A stretch of DNA of 55,098 bases from Clostridia bacterium (lineage in GTDB: Bacteria; Bacillota; Clostridia; Oscillospirales; Acutalibacteraceae): positions 1 through 55,098 of the forward strand of contig CAAGJN010000018.1 of NCBI GenBank assembly GCA_900770255.1, read 5' to 3'. A model generated the notes under the pieces. It was not told the origin of the DNA, searched no databases, and saw only the letters and a program-made list of their open reading frames with translations. Position numbers and translations under genes: made by a program. This document shows, piece by piece, positions 1 through 9,154 of this stretch (the first letter of the stretch is position 1; every line of letters starts with the position of its first letter).

Positions 1-90
1 ATCTGAAAGACTCCTTTTTACCGGTCCTTTAATCGTTTTATTTTAGCAGTTTTATATAGCATTTGTCAATATGCAAAGGGCATATATGCT

Positions 91-429
91 CTATTTGCCG
101 CAATCTTTGCAGCTTCCCATAAGCGCAGACGGGATATCCGAAATATAATCGTCCCCGTCTTTTGAAAATCCGAGCGTTTCAAACGGCTGAGAAACAGCGC
201 TTCCGGCATTCGCTCTCGCCATATAAACGCCTCTGTTTGCGGCAAAATTCAGCGAGCTTCTTATAAGTCCTTCGGCTACAAGCAAATCGTCGTTTGCGGC
301 CTTGACGCTGAGTATATCGACCCACGCAGAGTTTATTCTGAATATGCTCTCGCCTATTATCTCTCCGTTTTCAAAAGCGCGGTATCCGTGAGTATCATCA
401 TCTATATCAAAAGGTTTAAATTCCAGCAT
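91..429 (-). CDS. Small GNAT-like protein
   Basis: A 112-residue protein whose start ATG lies 3 bases after the stop of the pseudouridine synthase gene, so it is probably translationally coupled to it. The arrangement suggests a short GNAT (acetyltransferase) fold: N-terminal strands, a helix around residues 50-65 (LLVAEGLIRSSL), and a later FETLGF segment like the 'xxLGF' end of many GNAT domains. It is shorter than a usual GNAT enzyme (about 150 residues), and I do not see a clear acetyl-CoA loop (Q/RxxGxG/A), so it may not be catalytic. The C-terminus ends in CKDCGK, a possible metal-binding pair of cysteines. It is the last gene of the long minus-strand run. The function is unknown and the GNAT assignment is an inference from pattern only. 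Confidence 0.7.
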   Translation of the reverse strand: MLEFKPFDIDDDTHGYRAFENGEIIGESIFRINSAWVDILSVKAANDDLLVAEGLIRSSLNFAANRGVYMARANAGSAVSQPFETLGFSKDGDDYISDIPSALMGSCKDCGK

Positions 430-431
430 TT

Positions 432-1202
432 TTACCTCTTCTTTTCTTTTTTGTTACCCTTGACTCCGGCGGCAGAAAGAATGTGAGACACCTCCTGCTC
501 CGTCAGCTCGCGCCACTTGCCCTGCGGCAGCATACCGAGCTTCACGCCGGCTATCGATGTGCGCTTGAGGCGTGCGACTTCTATGCCGAGCTCCTCGCAC
601 ATTCTTCTTATCTGACGGTTCCTTCCCTCAAAGAGGACAATTTCTATGACGGTTCTGCCCTCCTGCTTCTCGAGCACCGTCACCTGCGCGGGTGCGGTCA
701 TTCTTCCGTCGATCATCATTCCGCCGCTCATTGCGGAAAGCTGTTCGTCTGTTATATCCGGCCTTATCGTAACGCGATACACCTTTGCGACATGCTTTGA
801 CGGATGCATGACGGCATTTGCAAACTCGCCGTCATTCGTCAGCAGCAGCAAGCCCTCGGAATTTTTATCAAGCCTGCCTATGGGATAAACCCTCTCCCCA
901 ACATCCTCAACAAGCGAGGCTACGCACTTGCGGCCGAGCTCATCGCTCATGGTGGTGACGAAGCCGCGCGGCTTGTGCAGCATGATATATTTCGGCACGG
1001 TTCTATTTTCTACCTTTTTTCCGCGCAGGGTCACAATGTCGCGGCGCGGATCGACCGTGTCGCCTATTTCGGCGACAGCGCCGTTGACCTTGACAACACC
1101 CTGAGAAATAAGCTCTTCGGATTTTCGGCGCGACGCCACGCCGCACTCCGAAAGATATTTTTGAAGTCTGATCCTGTCCTCTGACAAATCATTCACATCC
1201 AA
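432..1202 (-). CDS. rluB: 23S rRNA pseudouridine synthase, RluB/RsuA family
   Basis: This 256-residue protein is expected to isomerise a specific uridine of rRNA to pseudouridine. An N-terminal S4 RNA-binding domain (residues about 11-58, with SRRKSEELI) is followed by the RsuA/RluB catalytic domain. The signature GRLDKNSEGLLLLTND includes the catalytic aspartate D112, and a later RQIRRMCEELG motif is also typical. The length fits RluB. The C-terminus is basic (KGNKKEKKR). The chosen ATG overlaps the end of the carboxypeptidase gene by 10 bases. A gene of this family next to scpA/scpB and a DacF-type gene is a familiar Firmicutes arrangement. RluB rather than RsuA or RluF is inferred from length and context; the family assignment is firm. 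Confidence 0.93.
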   Translation of the reverse strand: MDVNDLSEDRIRLQKYLSECGVASRRKSEELISQGVVKVNGAVAEIGDTVDPRRDIVTLRGKKVENRTVPKYIMLHKPRGFVTTMSDELGRKCVASLVEDVGERVYPIGRLDKNSEGLLLLTNDGEFANAVMHPSKHVAKVYRVTIRPDITDEQLSAMSGGMMIDGRMTAPAQVTVLEKQEGRTVIEIVLFEGRNRQIRRMCEELGIEVARLKRTSIAGVKLGMLPQGKWRELTEQEVSHILSAAGVKGNKKEKKR

Positions 1203-2371
1203 TTTCTGATCTTGTCGCGTATTTTTTCAAAGAAGCGTCTTAATTTGCTCTTTGGCTGTTCCTGCTTTACCTGATATTCCTTAACGTCGACGGCGCCGTC
1301 TGCAAGCAGATCTACGCTGTCGATCAGGTTATCCCCGGAATAAAAATCAATCCGTCCGACTATCTCGCCGTCCGATACCGGTGCATATTCAAAACTTTTA
1401 ATAAATATCTCCTGCTTTATATTCGTCTCTTTTCCCTTTACGACAACCGCCGACGGCTGCCTTGCAAGGCGCAGAGGAACACTCTCGCGCTTTCCGCCGA
1501 CCACATTCAGCAAAACATCAGAGATGTCGCAGTCAATATCGCGCCGCTCTACAAGTGAAAAGCCGTATTCCAACATCTGCGAGTGATCGTTCCAATCATC
1601 AGGGGCGTTGAGCGTAACTGCTACCAATGTAATACCGTTGCGCTGCGCCGCTGAGACTAAGCATCTGCCACTTTTCTTTGTAAAACCCGTTTTTATTCCG
1701 ACCGCATCGTCATAGATTCTCAGCAGCCGGTTATGGTTCGTGAGCGTGCGCCTGTACGGCGGATTACCATAGCAGACAACCGCGCTTTTCTGCGAGCAGA
1801 TGGCCGCAAACTCGGGATTTTTCATAGCCTCACAGCCGAGCAGCGCCATGTCATAGGCAGTCGAATAATGCTCGTTGGAGTCGAGCCCAGACGGCGTTGC
1901 AAAGTGCGTATCGCTCATGCCTATTTTCTTCGCACGCTCATTCATCATCGAGACGAAAATCTCAACGCTGCCGCCCAAGGTTATCGCCGTGACATTGGCG
2001 GCATCATTGCCGGACTGCAAAAGCATCCCGTAGACGAGTCCCTCGAGCGTAACCGTATCGCCTGCAAGCAAGCCCATGGAAGTGCCCTCGACGTTGAGCA
2101 TATCGGCCTCCACCGTTATCTCACGCTGAGGCGTAAGAGCCTCAAGCGCTATCAGCGAGGTCATTATCTTCGTCGTGCTCGCCATTGATCGCTGCTCATG
2201 TTCATTCTTGCCGTAGAGCAGTTCGCCCGTATCAGCCACCATCAGAGCCGCGCTTGAGGCAGAGACTTCGGGCGAAGCATAAGCGTACTGCCCGACCGAA
2301 GAGACAAATAATATCGTCAAAACAGCAAACAGAAACGCAGTAATCCTCAATTTCACCAAACACACCGCCAT
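1193..2371 (-). CDS. dacF: D-alanyl-D-alanine carboxypeptidase (DacF/PBP5 type, peptidase S11)
   Basis: A low-molecular-weight penicillin-binding protein that trims the terminal D-Ala from peptidoglycan stem peptides outside the membrane. All three active-site motifs are visible: S65-T-T-K68 (nucleophile and base), S120-G-N and K227-T-G. A hydrophobic signal segment spans residues 10-31. The basic, amphipathic C-terminus (RRFFEKIRDKIRNWM) fits the membrane-tethering helix of this family. At 392 residues the length is normal. An alternative GTG start at codon 6 (2356) has a slightly better-spaced GGCGGTG ribosome binding site. Its place beside gerW and scpAB favours the sporulation-linked DacF form over the vegetative DacA, but the sequence alone does not prove this. 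Confidence 0.93.
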   Translation of the reverse strand: MAVCLVKLRITAFLFAVLTILFVSSVGQYAYASPEVSASSAALMVADTGELLYGKNEHEQRSMASTTKIMTSLIALEALTPQREITVEADMLNVEGTSMGLLAGDTVTLEGLVYGMLLQSGNDAANVTAITLGGSVEIFVSMMNERAKKIGMSDTHFATPSGLDSNEHYSTAYDMALLGCEAMKNPEFAAICSQKSAVVCYGNPPYRRTLTNHNRLLRIYDDAVGIKTGFTKKSGRCLVSAAQRNGITLVAVTLNAPDDWNDHSQMLEYGFSLVERRDIDCDISDVLLNVVGGKRESVPLRLARQPSAVVVKGKETNIKQEIFIKSFEYAPVSDGEIVGRIDFYSGDNLIDSVDLLADGAVDVKEYQVKQEQPKSKLRRFFEKIRDKIRNWM

Positions 2372-2417
2372 TCACTATCTTTTACTGATAATGAATATGC
2401 GGTGTGAGGCTGAAAAA

Positions 2418-2831
2418 TCAATATAAATCTTCGATGCTTTCCTCAGTCTTTTTGCCCTTGGAGTCAACAAACTTATTCACCACGTCCGTGACGCTGTTGA
2501 CAACATCGGGAATCATACCGATTGTTCTCTCGATCGATCCTTCTTCGGTAGAGATATGTTTAATGGTGACTTCGCCGTTGTTGACGACGATAAAAGCAAT
2601 AGGAGTAATGGTTATGCCTGCTCCGCCGCCGCCGCCGAAAAGCTCTGCATTTGTCTTTGACGGAAAATCAGAGCCGCCTGAAGCAAAACCGTAGGAGACC
2701 TTTGAGACAGGTATAATCTTTATACCGCCACCGAGATCCATGGGGTCGCCGATTATCGTGCTGACATCTACAAGATCCTTTATCTTTTCGATGGAAGTTC
2801 CGAGAATTCCGGACGCTGACTGTTCTTTCAT
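2418..2831 (-). CDS. ytfJ: GerW/YtfJ family spore protein
   Basis: A 137-residue protein of the GerW (YtfJ) family, known in Bacillus as a protein of the developing spore needed for normal germination. The family pattern is clear: an N-terminal helix (GILGTSIEKIKDLVDVSTII), GDP, then a glycine-rich strand region with FGGGGGAG and a conserved VTPIA-like stretch (ITITPIAF). The start at 2831 is chosen because AAAGGTGGA stands just before it; the longer ATG at 2849 would contain that ribosome binding site. It lies 24 bases after the DUF2953 gene. In many clostridia the DUF2953 protein and YtfJ are adjacent, as here. This is the best single indicator that the host is a spore former. Confidence 0.93.
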   Translation of the reverse strand: MKEQSASGILGTSIEKIKDLVDVSTIIGDPMDLGGGIKIIPVSKVSYGFASGGSDFPSKTNAELFGGGGGAGITITPIAFIVVNNGEVTIKHISTEEGSIERTIGMIPDVVNSVTDVVNKFVDSKGKKTEESIEDLY

Positions 2832-2855
2832 TTTAAGTCCACCTTTCATTGGATT

Positions 2856-3569
2856 TTATGCTGATTTATTTTTCTTTTTACTGCCTTTGAGCAGCTTTAA
2901 AAGCACCTTGAACAAAAGCTTAAACGCGAGAGCTATAGCCGCATTCGTCAGCTTTATCGGTCTGACCGAGAGCGAAAGGGCAAATTTTGCCTTGTTCTCG
3001 CCGCAGATGAAATCCGGCTGAACATTGACGTCATATTTGCGAACCTTCATATTTGAGCATATGAAGCCTATTGACGGATACACGGCCGAGCAGACCTTGC
3101 CATATTTTATCGCGTTCTGTGCCGCATCGTCTCCTGCGCTGACCTTGAGCAGCAAAGTCAACTCCTCGATAACAAACGCCCTATATATATTTCTGAGAAA
3201 TCCTCCGAGCTGTGCGGCGGCGGTCTGAATCAGCCTGACCGTAGCGCCGAAGCCTTGATTTTCATAGAAATCCTTGAATATGTTTCCCTTGGAAGCCGCG
3301 GAATTTTCTTCCTTCTTCTCCTCTTTCTCCGGCTTCTTTTTCTCAGGCTTTTTCTTCTTTTTGTTTTGCTTTTTCTTCTCTTTTTCCGCTCTCTTTGCTT
3401 CCCGCTTTGCCTGCTTCTCGGGATCCTGCGGATATATGCGCAGCTTTATAAACAGCCACTTTACATCAAAAGTAAACGTCTCGTCGTAGACTGCGGTCAC
3501 ACTGACCTTTATGGAGAACAGGATAACTATAAGTGCTATAATGGCCAGAATTATGTACAGAGCTATCAA
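2856..3569 (-). CDS. DUF2953 domain protein
   Basis: A 237-residue protein with an N-terminal membrane helix (residues 1-22), a highly charged Lys/Glu-rich linker at about residues 55-95 with many KK and EK runs, and a C-terminal domain. The YGKVCSAVYPS and DVNVQPDF segments of that domain fit DUF2953, a family commonly encoded next to ytfJ in clostridia. The start is a TTG: AGGAGGTGCTCGG precedes it with good spacing and no ATG is available nearby. The function is not known. Genetic linkage to GerW suggests a role in sporulation or germination, but that is inference. The low-complexity linker could let the C-terminal domain sit away from the membrane. Confidence 0.82.
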   Translation of the reverse strand: MIALYIILAIIALIVILFSIKVSVTAVYDETFTFDVKWLFIKLRIYPQDPEKQAKREAKRAEKEKKKQNKKKKKPEKKKPEKEEKKEENSAASKGNIFKDFYENQGFGATVRLIQTAAAQLGGFLRNIYRAFVIEELTLLLKVSAGDDAAQNAIKYGKVCSAVYPSIGFICSNMKVRKYDVNVQPDFICGENKAKFALSLSVRPIKLTNAAIALAFKLLFKVLLKLLKGSKKKNKSA

Positions 3570-3599
3570 CCGAGCACCTCCTAATTATCTATCTATCAT

Positions 3600-4271
3600 T
3601 CATTCATACATATTTTCGAGCTCCTGCTCGTCAACATCAAAATCGTCAAAATCAAAGTCGGAACCGTCCTCCTCTGGCTCGGGCTGCATTTCAAGCTGCT
3701 CAGGCTGATCCTCCGGAACCTCGATCACCTTGCCCTCGCTATCATTTTTCTCCTCTTCTTCCTTTTCGGGAAGCTCGGGGAGCTCAGAGAGAGATTCTAT
3801 ACAAAAGCACTTGAGAAACTCGGGCGTCGTACCGTAAAGCAGAGGCCTGCCGGGAAGATCGAGCCTGCCCTTCTCTTCAATGAGTCCCTTCTGGCACAGG
3901 TTCGATATAACGCCTGAGCAGTCAACGCCGCGCACCTGCTCAATATAGGCCTTGGTCACAGGCTGGTTATATGCCACAACCGCAAGCACCTCGAACGCCG
4001 CAGATGAGAGCGGTACGTTTCGTTTCATATCGAGCACGCTTCTTATATTATCGGCATACTCCTGCCTGGTGCAGAGCTGGTAACGTTCGCCGAGCTTCAA
4101 CAGGCAGACGCCGCTCTCGCGCTCGTCGAGCTGTTCGGCAAATGATTTGAGAACCGTTTCCGCATCCTCGATCTCGATATCAAGAGCCTGAGCTATTTTT
4201 GCCGTTTCTACCGGCTCTCCGGCCGCAAAAAGTATCGCCTCAGCAGCCGCGCGCATCTGATTGAATGTCAA
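3600..4271 (-). CDS. scpB: Segregation and condensation protein B
   Basis: ScpB is the winged-helix (kite) subunit that dimerises and binds ScpA in the SMC-ScpAB condensin complex, which compacts and segregates the chromosome. The family features are visible: AAAEAILFAAGEPV near the N-terminus, a second winged helix with LSSAAFEVLAVVAYNQPVTKAYIEQVRGVD, and LPGRPLLYGTT. The region after about residue 165 is a highly acidic tail (EEEE, DFDFDDFDVDEQELE) that is longer than usual. The start is TTG at 4271, preceded by GAGGGGAGAG. An internal ATG at 4256 is possible but would leave a poor spacing. It follows scpA by 28 bases. Confidence 0.96.
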   Translation of the reverse strand: MTFNQMRAAAEAILFAAGEPVETAKIAQALDIEIEDAETVLKSFAEQLDERESGVCLLKLGERYQLCTRQEYADNIRSVLDMKRNVPLSSAAFEVLAVVAYNQPVTKAYIEQVRGVDCSGVISNLCQKGLIEEKGRLDLPGRPLLYGTTPEFLKCFCIESLSELPELPEKEEEEKNDSEGKVIEVPEDQPEQLEMQPEPEEDGSDFDFDDFDVDEQELENMYE

Positions 4272-4299
4272 GAGTTTAACTCTCCCCTCAAAACTTTTA

Positions 4300-5010
4300 T
4301 TATCGCTTGTTTGTCACTAACACTACTTCCGCGTCGCTGCCGTCGCCCTGAACCTCGATCTTTTTGGATTTGATCAACGCGAGCATCGCCATAAAGGTAG
4401 CGACCATCTCGGACTTTGAAGCCGAACGCTCAAAGAAAGACAAAAAACGCTGTTTCTTGTGCCGGCTGAGCTTTCTCAAAATGTAAGAAAAACGCGAGGA
4501 AACCGAGACTATCTTTCTGGCGATTATTCCCGAGAAGGCCTCGACCGGCGGAGGAAGCTTTCGTTTTCCCTTGCCAACGGCGGCAATATACGCCTTATAC
4601 AGCTCAGACGGCTCATGGATACGGGTATAGGTCATGTCGGTATCAATTACCTGCGGTGCACGCTCAAAACAGTCAAACCCGTTCGCACGCTCAGCAAGCT
4701 TCCCCGCCATGAGCTGGCAGTCACGGTACTCCGTAAGCTCACCGCGAAGTTCCTCTGCGAGCCTGTCAGCCTCCTCATGAACCGGCAGAAGCGATACAGT
4801 CTTAATATACACCAAACGCGCAGCCATTTCAAGGAATTCACTCGCAACATCGAGATTTTCTTCCTTGAGCTGCTTCATATAATAGAGATACTGATTGATA
4901 AGATCCATTATCGGAACGTCCTCGATCCTGACCTTATGCTTGCTGATAAGGTGAAGCAAAAGATCCATCGGCCCTTCAAAAGATTCAATTTTGTAGGAAA
5001 TAGTCTCCAT
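4300..5010 (-). CDS. scpA: Segregation and condensation protein A
   Basis: ScpA is the kleisin subunit that bridges the two SMC heads. The N-terminal kleisin signature FEGPMDLLLHLISKHKV, which contacts the SMC neck, is intact. LEMAARLVYIKT and the C-terminal winged helix (RSASKSEMVATFMAMLALIKSKKIEVQ), which contacts the SMC cap, are also present. The start at 5010 (METISYK) is preferred because GTGAGGGC lies just before it; a longer frame begins at 5040 and overlaps the upstream gene. The protein is then 236 residues, normal for the family. It ends 28 bases before scpB, in the usual scpA-scpB order. Confidence 0.96.
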   Translation of the reverse strand: METISYKIESFEGPMDLLLHLISKHKVRIEDVPIMDLINQYLYYMKQLKEENLDVASEFLEMAARLVYIKTVSLLPVHEEADRLAEELRGELTEYRDCQLMAGKLAERANGFDCFERAPQVIDTDMTYTRIHEPSELYKAYIAAVGKGKRKLPPPVEAFSGIIARKIVSVSSRFSYILRKLSRHKKQRFLSFFERSASKSEMVATFMAMLALIKSKKIEVQGDGSDAEVVLVTNKR

Positions 5011-5017
5011 ATTGCCC

Positions 5018-5731
5018 TCACAGTATTGATGAAAAAGCACTGAAAAATGCGCCGCCGTAGCTGCCGAAAGGCTTTGAAAAAAGCCACATAATACCTTTCA
5101 TAACCTTGTCGCTTGCCCATGACAGCGGTCTGTCAAGCAAACCGAATATAATCATGAGGAACACGGCGATTATTATATAGCGCTCATATTGCATTATTTT
5201 GTAGTAGACCTTATTCGGAATAAATATTCCGATTATGCGCGAGCCGTCAAGCGGAGGTATCGGTATGAGATTAAAAACCGCGAGATTGACGTTTATCATC
5301 GCCGCATAGAAGAAGAACATGAACGTCACCTGCGCGACGATAGAGTCGTTCGTATTGCAATAGACAATAAACGCAAGGTTCGAGAGCAAAATAAACATCG
5401 CCGACATTATAAGGTTAGCGAGCGGACCCGCGGCAGCGGTCAGCGCCATTCCAGTTTTCGGATTCTTAAAGTTTCTCGGGTTGACGGGCACGGCCTTCGC
5501 ATAGCCGAAACCGACCAGCAGTATCATGAGGGCGCCGATAACATCTATATGCGCCATGGGATTGAGCGTCAGACGGCCGTTGCGCTTTGCAGTATCGTCG
5601 CCGAGCTTTGTCGCTACCAGCGCATGGGCATATTCATGGACGGGCATAGTGCAGAACACAACGAAGGCGCTCGCGCACAGGCCGATCAAAACGTTTATCG
5701 AAAAACCGTTTCTTAAGAGGGATAAAATCAT
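5018..5731 (-). CDS. Site-2 protease family membrane metalloprotease (M50)
   Basis: A 237-residue multi-pass membrane protein with the zinc-binding HEYAH motif in the first hydrophobic part (near residue 32) and the distal NLIPIPPLDG motif that supplies the third ligand. It belongs to the short, PDZ-less M50 group typified by Bacillus YwhC. The start at 5731 (MILSLL) has a GGAAGGACC ribosome binding site; a longer frame from 5773 would overlap prmC. M50 genes of this type are often next to scpA in Firmicutes, as here, 7 bases upstream. The substrate is not known. Confidence 0.92.
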   Translation of the reverse strand: MILSLLRNGFSINVLIGLCASAFVVFCTMPVHEYAHALVATKLGDDTAKRNGRLTLNPMAHIDVIGALMILLVGFGYAKAVPVNPRNFKNPKTGMALTAAAGPLANLIMSAMFILLSNLAFIVYCNTNDSIVAQVTFMFFFYAAMINVNLAVFNLIPIPPLDGSRIIGIFIPNKVYYKIMQYERYIIIAVFLMIIFGLLDRPLSWASDKVMKGIMWLFSKPFGSYGGAFFSAFSSIL

Positions 5732-5747
5732 AATAAGGTCCTTCCAA

Positions 5748-6590
5748 TCATGAAATATCTGCAGCCACCGCACGCTGGAGGCCGAAGGTATCGGTCACTA
5801 TTTCTACCTTTACGGCCCGAGGCATAAACATTCCGGCTACTGCCAGCGCCTGTGCAGGGTCGCACTCGACGATTACTCCTCCCTTGCTGCTCACAAAAGG
5901 CAGCCAGCTGCGGGCGATCACACGGTAAAAATCCGCACCGTCGTCTCCGCCGTCAAGAGCCGTGACCGGCTCGCGCTTGACCTCGGGTTGGAGAGAGCCG
6001 AGCTCATCTTTTCTTATATAAGGCGGATTTGAAACTATCAGATCGGGCTCGTCAAAACGCTTTGCGTCATACCCGTTGATAATATCATACCGGACAGCCT
6101 CGGAGTTTGTAAGCCCAAGGCGCTTGATATTTTTCTTCAAATAGCTGTAAGCTTCATCATATTTTTCGAAGAGATATACATGCGCATCGGGTCGCTCGGA
6201 CGCGATACTGAGCCCTATGCAGCCGCTGCCGGCACACAGATCAAAAACGACGGGATATCTGCAGCCCTCGAGCTTGCGCAGCGCGAGCTCGACAAGGAGC
6301 TCTGTCTCCGGGCGCGGGATCAGCACGCCAGTGCCGACTTCAAAGGTCCTGCCGAAGAAATCCCACTCGCCGATAATATACTGAAGCGGCTCGCCGCCTG
6401 CGCGGCGAAGAACGGCAGCCTCGAGCAGAGCTGCCTGTTCATCGGTAACATCGTCATCGCAGAGCATTATTCTTGTACGGTCAAGCCCGGTAACGTGCTC
6501 AACAAGGCAGACGGCTTCAAAAGACGCATCGTCTATACCCGCTGATCTGAGCTTTTTTGATGCTATTCTCAACATCTGTTCAGCTTTCAT
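5748..6590 (-). CDS. prmC: Peptide chain release factor N5-glutamine methyltransferase
   Basis: PrmC methylates the glutamine of the GGQ loop of RF1 and RF2 using S-adenosylmethionine, improving translation termination. The N-terminal helical domain is followed by QYIIGEWDFFG and IPRPETE, both conserved in PrmC. Next comes the SAM-binding VFDLCAGSGCIGLS, and then the catalytic SNPPY motif at residues N188-P-P-Y191. At 280 residues it is of normal length. The ATG at 6590 is preceded by GGGAGACG. It sits directly downstream of the YqhQ/DUF1385 gene, a common clostridial neighbour of prmC. Confidence 0.96.
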   Translation of the reverse strand: MKAEQMLRIASKKLRSAGIDDASFEAVCLVEHVTGLDRTRIMLCDDDVTDEQAALLEAAVLRRAGGEPLQYIIGEWDFFGRTFEVGTGVLIPRPETELLVELALRKLEGCRYPVVFDLCAGSGCIGLSIASERPDAHVYLFEKYDEAYSYLKKNIKRLGLTNSEAVRYDIINGYDAKRFDEPDLIVSNPPYIRKDELGSLQPEVKREPVTALDGGDDGADFYRVIARSWLPFVSSKGGVIVECDPAQALAVAGMFMPRAVKVEIVTDTFGLQRAVAADIS

Positions 6591-6630
6591 TGCGCACGTC
6601 TCCCATTAGAAAAGGTATATGAAAACGGGC

Positions 6631-7668
6631 TCAGTCCTCTTTTCGCTCGTCCTGAGCGTCCGTATTCTGCACAGGCTCATCAGTCTCGGGTGTATTTTCG
6701 GCTTCCGGGTGCGGAATAACCGCATTTATAGCTGCTATACCTACCTCTATCATACTGTCATCCGGCTCGACGGTCGTTATGCGCTGCATCCAAAGGCCGG
6801 GGGCAGAGAGGATCCTGACAAAAAGATTGTCGTGCTTTCCGGCGTATCTGATAAACTCATATCCGAGTCCCATGACGATCGGCATTATGAGCACCTTTAC
6901 GGCTATCCAGACCGGACGGATCTTTGTAAGCTCCGGGAAAATAAGCGCTATGAGCGACGAAACGAGTATGCTGATAATTATCATGACAAAGATAAAACTC
7001 GTGCCGCAGCGGGGATGAAAACGGCGCTGCTTTCTGACATTTTCAACAGTCATCGGCTCTCCGCTCTCATAGCAGAAGATAGATTTATGCTCCGCTCCGT
7101 GGTACATATAGACGCGCTTTATCTCCTTCATCCTTGAAACAACAACCATATAGGTCACAAAGATGATTATTCTGAGAAGACCTTCAAATATCGTTCTGAG
7201 CATTGAGATATGTCCGCCCGTCCACTTGTTTATCATATCAAACAGGAATGACGGCATCCACACAAAGAGGGCAAACGCCAGAGCAAAGCCAAGCACCATT
7301 GAAATAGCTCCGATGACCGTCATCATCTTTTCTCCGAAATGATCGGTTATCCAGCGGTCAACCTTTGACATGTTTTCCTCTTCACTGTCAAGCTCCATGC
7401 CCGTCTTTTCTGCGGACTCCATAAGGCATTGATAACCGAAAACGAGCGACTCGACAAAGGTGACGACGCCGCGGATCATCGGCAGAGCGAAAAATTTATG
7501 CTTATCCTTGATGGAATTGAACTCCTTCTTTTCCACGGAAATGCTGCCGTCGGGCATTCGAAGCGCTATCGCCTTGCCCTCCGGTCCGTTCATCATGATT
7601 CCTTCCATCAGCGCCTGACCGCCGACAGAGCTGTACTTGGTCTTTTTTTCAGTTCTTGTTTTCTTCAT
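6631..7668 (-). CDS. DUF1385 family membrane protein (YqhQ-like)
   Basis: A 345-residue protein of the DUF1385/YqhQ family. Diagnostic are the N-terminal YSSVGGQALMEGIMM segment, the MYHGAEHKSIFCYE core and FHPRCGTSFIF. Several hydrophobic segments between residues 60 and 270 predict a polytopic membrane protein. The molecular function is not established. The gene is frequently upstream of prmC in Firmicutes, as here with a 40-base gap. Its ATG lies inside the last 20 bases of the sensor kinase gene, in a different frame, so the two are probably translationally coupled. The acidic tail after residue 315 is of low complexity. Confidence 0.9.
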   Translation of the reverse strand: MKKTRTEKKTKYSSVGGQALMEGIMMNGPEGKAIALRMPDGSISVEKKEFNSIKDKHKFFALPMIRGVVTFVESLVFGYQCLMESAEKTGMELDSEEENMSKVDRWITDHFGEKMMTVIGAISMVLGFALAFALFVWMPSFLFDMINKWTGGHISMLRTIFEGLLRIIIFVTYMVVVSRMKEIKRVYMYHGAEHKSIFCYESGEPMTVENVRKQRRFHPRCGTSFIFVMIIISILVSSLIALIFPELTKIRPVWIAVKVLIMPIVMGLGYEFIRYAGKHDNLFVRILSAPGLWMQRITTVEPDDSMIEVGIAAINAVIPHPEAENTPETDEPVQNTDAQDERKED

Positions 7669-9118
7669 TCTGTATTTCCTTCTCCTCCGAATAGTTCACT
7701 TCTTCTATCGGAAGCGTTATGGTTACGGTAGTTCCCTCATTGAGTATACTGTCAATATTGAGCGTTCCGCCGTGCAGCTTTATTATTTCATCCGCGACTG
7801 CAAGTCCGATGCCGGACCCCGCCACAGTATTATCCGTTTTAAAGAACTTCTCCTTGACATGCGGGAGATTTTCCGGCGATATACCGCGCCCGGTGTCGCT
7901 TATCGATATCTCGAGCACAGTCGGGCTCACAATCTGGGCAAGCACGATTATGCGGCCGCCGTGATAGTTATACTTTATCGCGTTGTCAAAAATATTGATA
8001 AACACCTGACGTATTCTGTCCTCATCTGCCTCCATAGGAGCCGGAAGCTCAGGGGCGTTGTAGACTATTTCTATTCCCTCTTTTATCGCGCGTTCTTTAA
8101 AGGTGAATACAGTCTCGTCAAGCTCTGCGAGGACATCAATCTTCTTTAGCTGAAGGTTCAGGCGGTTGCTCTGTATCTTTGAGAAATCAAGCAATTCTTC
8201 AACCATACCGGACAGGCGAGACGCCTCGCTGATTATAACTGTCATGCCGCGTTTTGTCAGCGCCGGGTCGGTATTGCCGACCTGCATAAGCGTCTCGCCC
8301 CAGCCCTTTATCGAGGTAAGCGGCGTTCTTAGCTCATGCGATATAGTTGAAATAAAATCGTTTTTCAAGCGGTCTGCGGTGTTGAGTTCGTCTATCATAT
8401 GATTTATCTTGCCGCAGAGCTCGCCGATCTCATCATCGTATTTATAGTTTTCGATCCGGGCGTTGAGATCACCGTCGGCAACCTTACCGGTCACAGTTCC
8501 GATGTTGCGCAGAGGGACGACTATAGAACGGGTGAACACAAGGCCAAGTGCCGTTGCTATCGCGATAATCGCAATAGCTATCAGGCCTATGATAATACAG
8601 GTGAAATTGATCTGACTGTCAATATCTTCAAGGGAAACCAGATAGCGTATCGCTCCCGCTGTGCTTCCGTCCGTATTTGTCACCGTCTCGGTCAAAGTCA
8701 TGACCTTTTCGCCGGTGTCGGACATTTTGCCTATCCAGGTGGACTTGCCGGTGGTTGAGTTCATAGCCTCGATAAAATCGGGCATATTCTGATCTTTTGC
8801 CACCTCAAAGCCGCTCGAGGAAACGAGCACATCTCCGGAGCCATCGATTATCCATATCTCCATAAGGTCAATAGTGCCGCAGTTTTCGATAAATTCGCGC
8901 CCGGCGATAGCAAAACCTTCCTCGGTATTAGAGCCGTATATATTAAAAAATGTCGTTATAAGATCGCCCGAGATGGAATCAAGCACACTTTTTATCGACG
9001 TGTAATAATAGTTTTTAACGAACAGACAGGCTGAGATTGCGATCGAAAGCACAAGCACGAGTATGACGCTGAAAATGTCCTTAACCCATCTGCGCGTTAT
9101 TCCGCCGACTTTTTTCAC
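7649..9118 (-). CDS. Two-component sensor histidine kinase
   Basis: A 489-residue membrane kinase. The first transmembrane helix is at about residues 14-35, an extracellular sensor domain spans about 36-170, and the second helix is at about 172-197. A HAMP linker follows (about 198-250), then the HisKA box with H261 in SHELRTPLTS, and the ATPase with DNAIKYN, DTGRGI and GSGIGLAV. The layout matches PhoR/WalK-type kinases, and it is probably the partner of the response regulator just upstream. The start is GTG at 9118 with GGAGGCAGG before it. The sensed signal is unknown. The adjacent lipoprotein gene suggests an envelope-related input, which is an inference. Confidence 0.95.
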   Translation of the reverse strand: MKKVGGITRRWVKDIFSVILVLVLSIAISACLFVKNYYYTSIKSVLDSISGDLITTFFNIYGSNTEEGFAIAGREFIENCGTIDLMEIWIIDGSGDVLVSSSGFEVAKDQNMPDFIEAMNSTTGKSTWIGKMSDTGEKVMTLTETVTNTDGSTAGAIRYLVSLEDIDSQINFTCIIIGLIAIAIIAIATALGLVFTRSIVVPLRNIGTVTGKVADGDLNARIENYKYDDEIGELCGKINHMIDELNTADRLKNDFISTISHELRTPLTSIKGWGETLMQVGNTDPALTKRGMTVIISEASRLSGMVEELLDFSKIQSNRLNLQLKKIDVLAELDETVFTFKERAIKEGIEIVYNAPELPAPMEADEDRIRQVFINIFDNAIKYNYHGGRIIVLAQIVSPTVLEISISDTGRGISPENLPHVKEKFFKTDNTVAGSGIGLAVADEIIKLHGGTLNIDSILNEGTTVTITLPIEEVNYSEEKEIQNEENKN

Positions 9119-9154
9119 TTTCGCCTGCCTCCTCTCGTTAAAAATATCAATTTG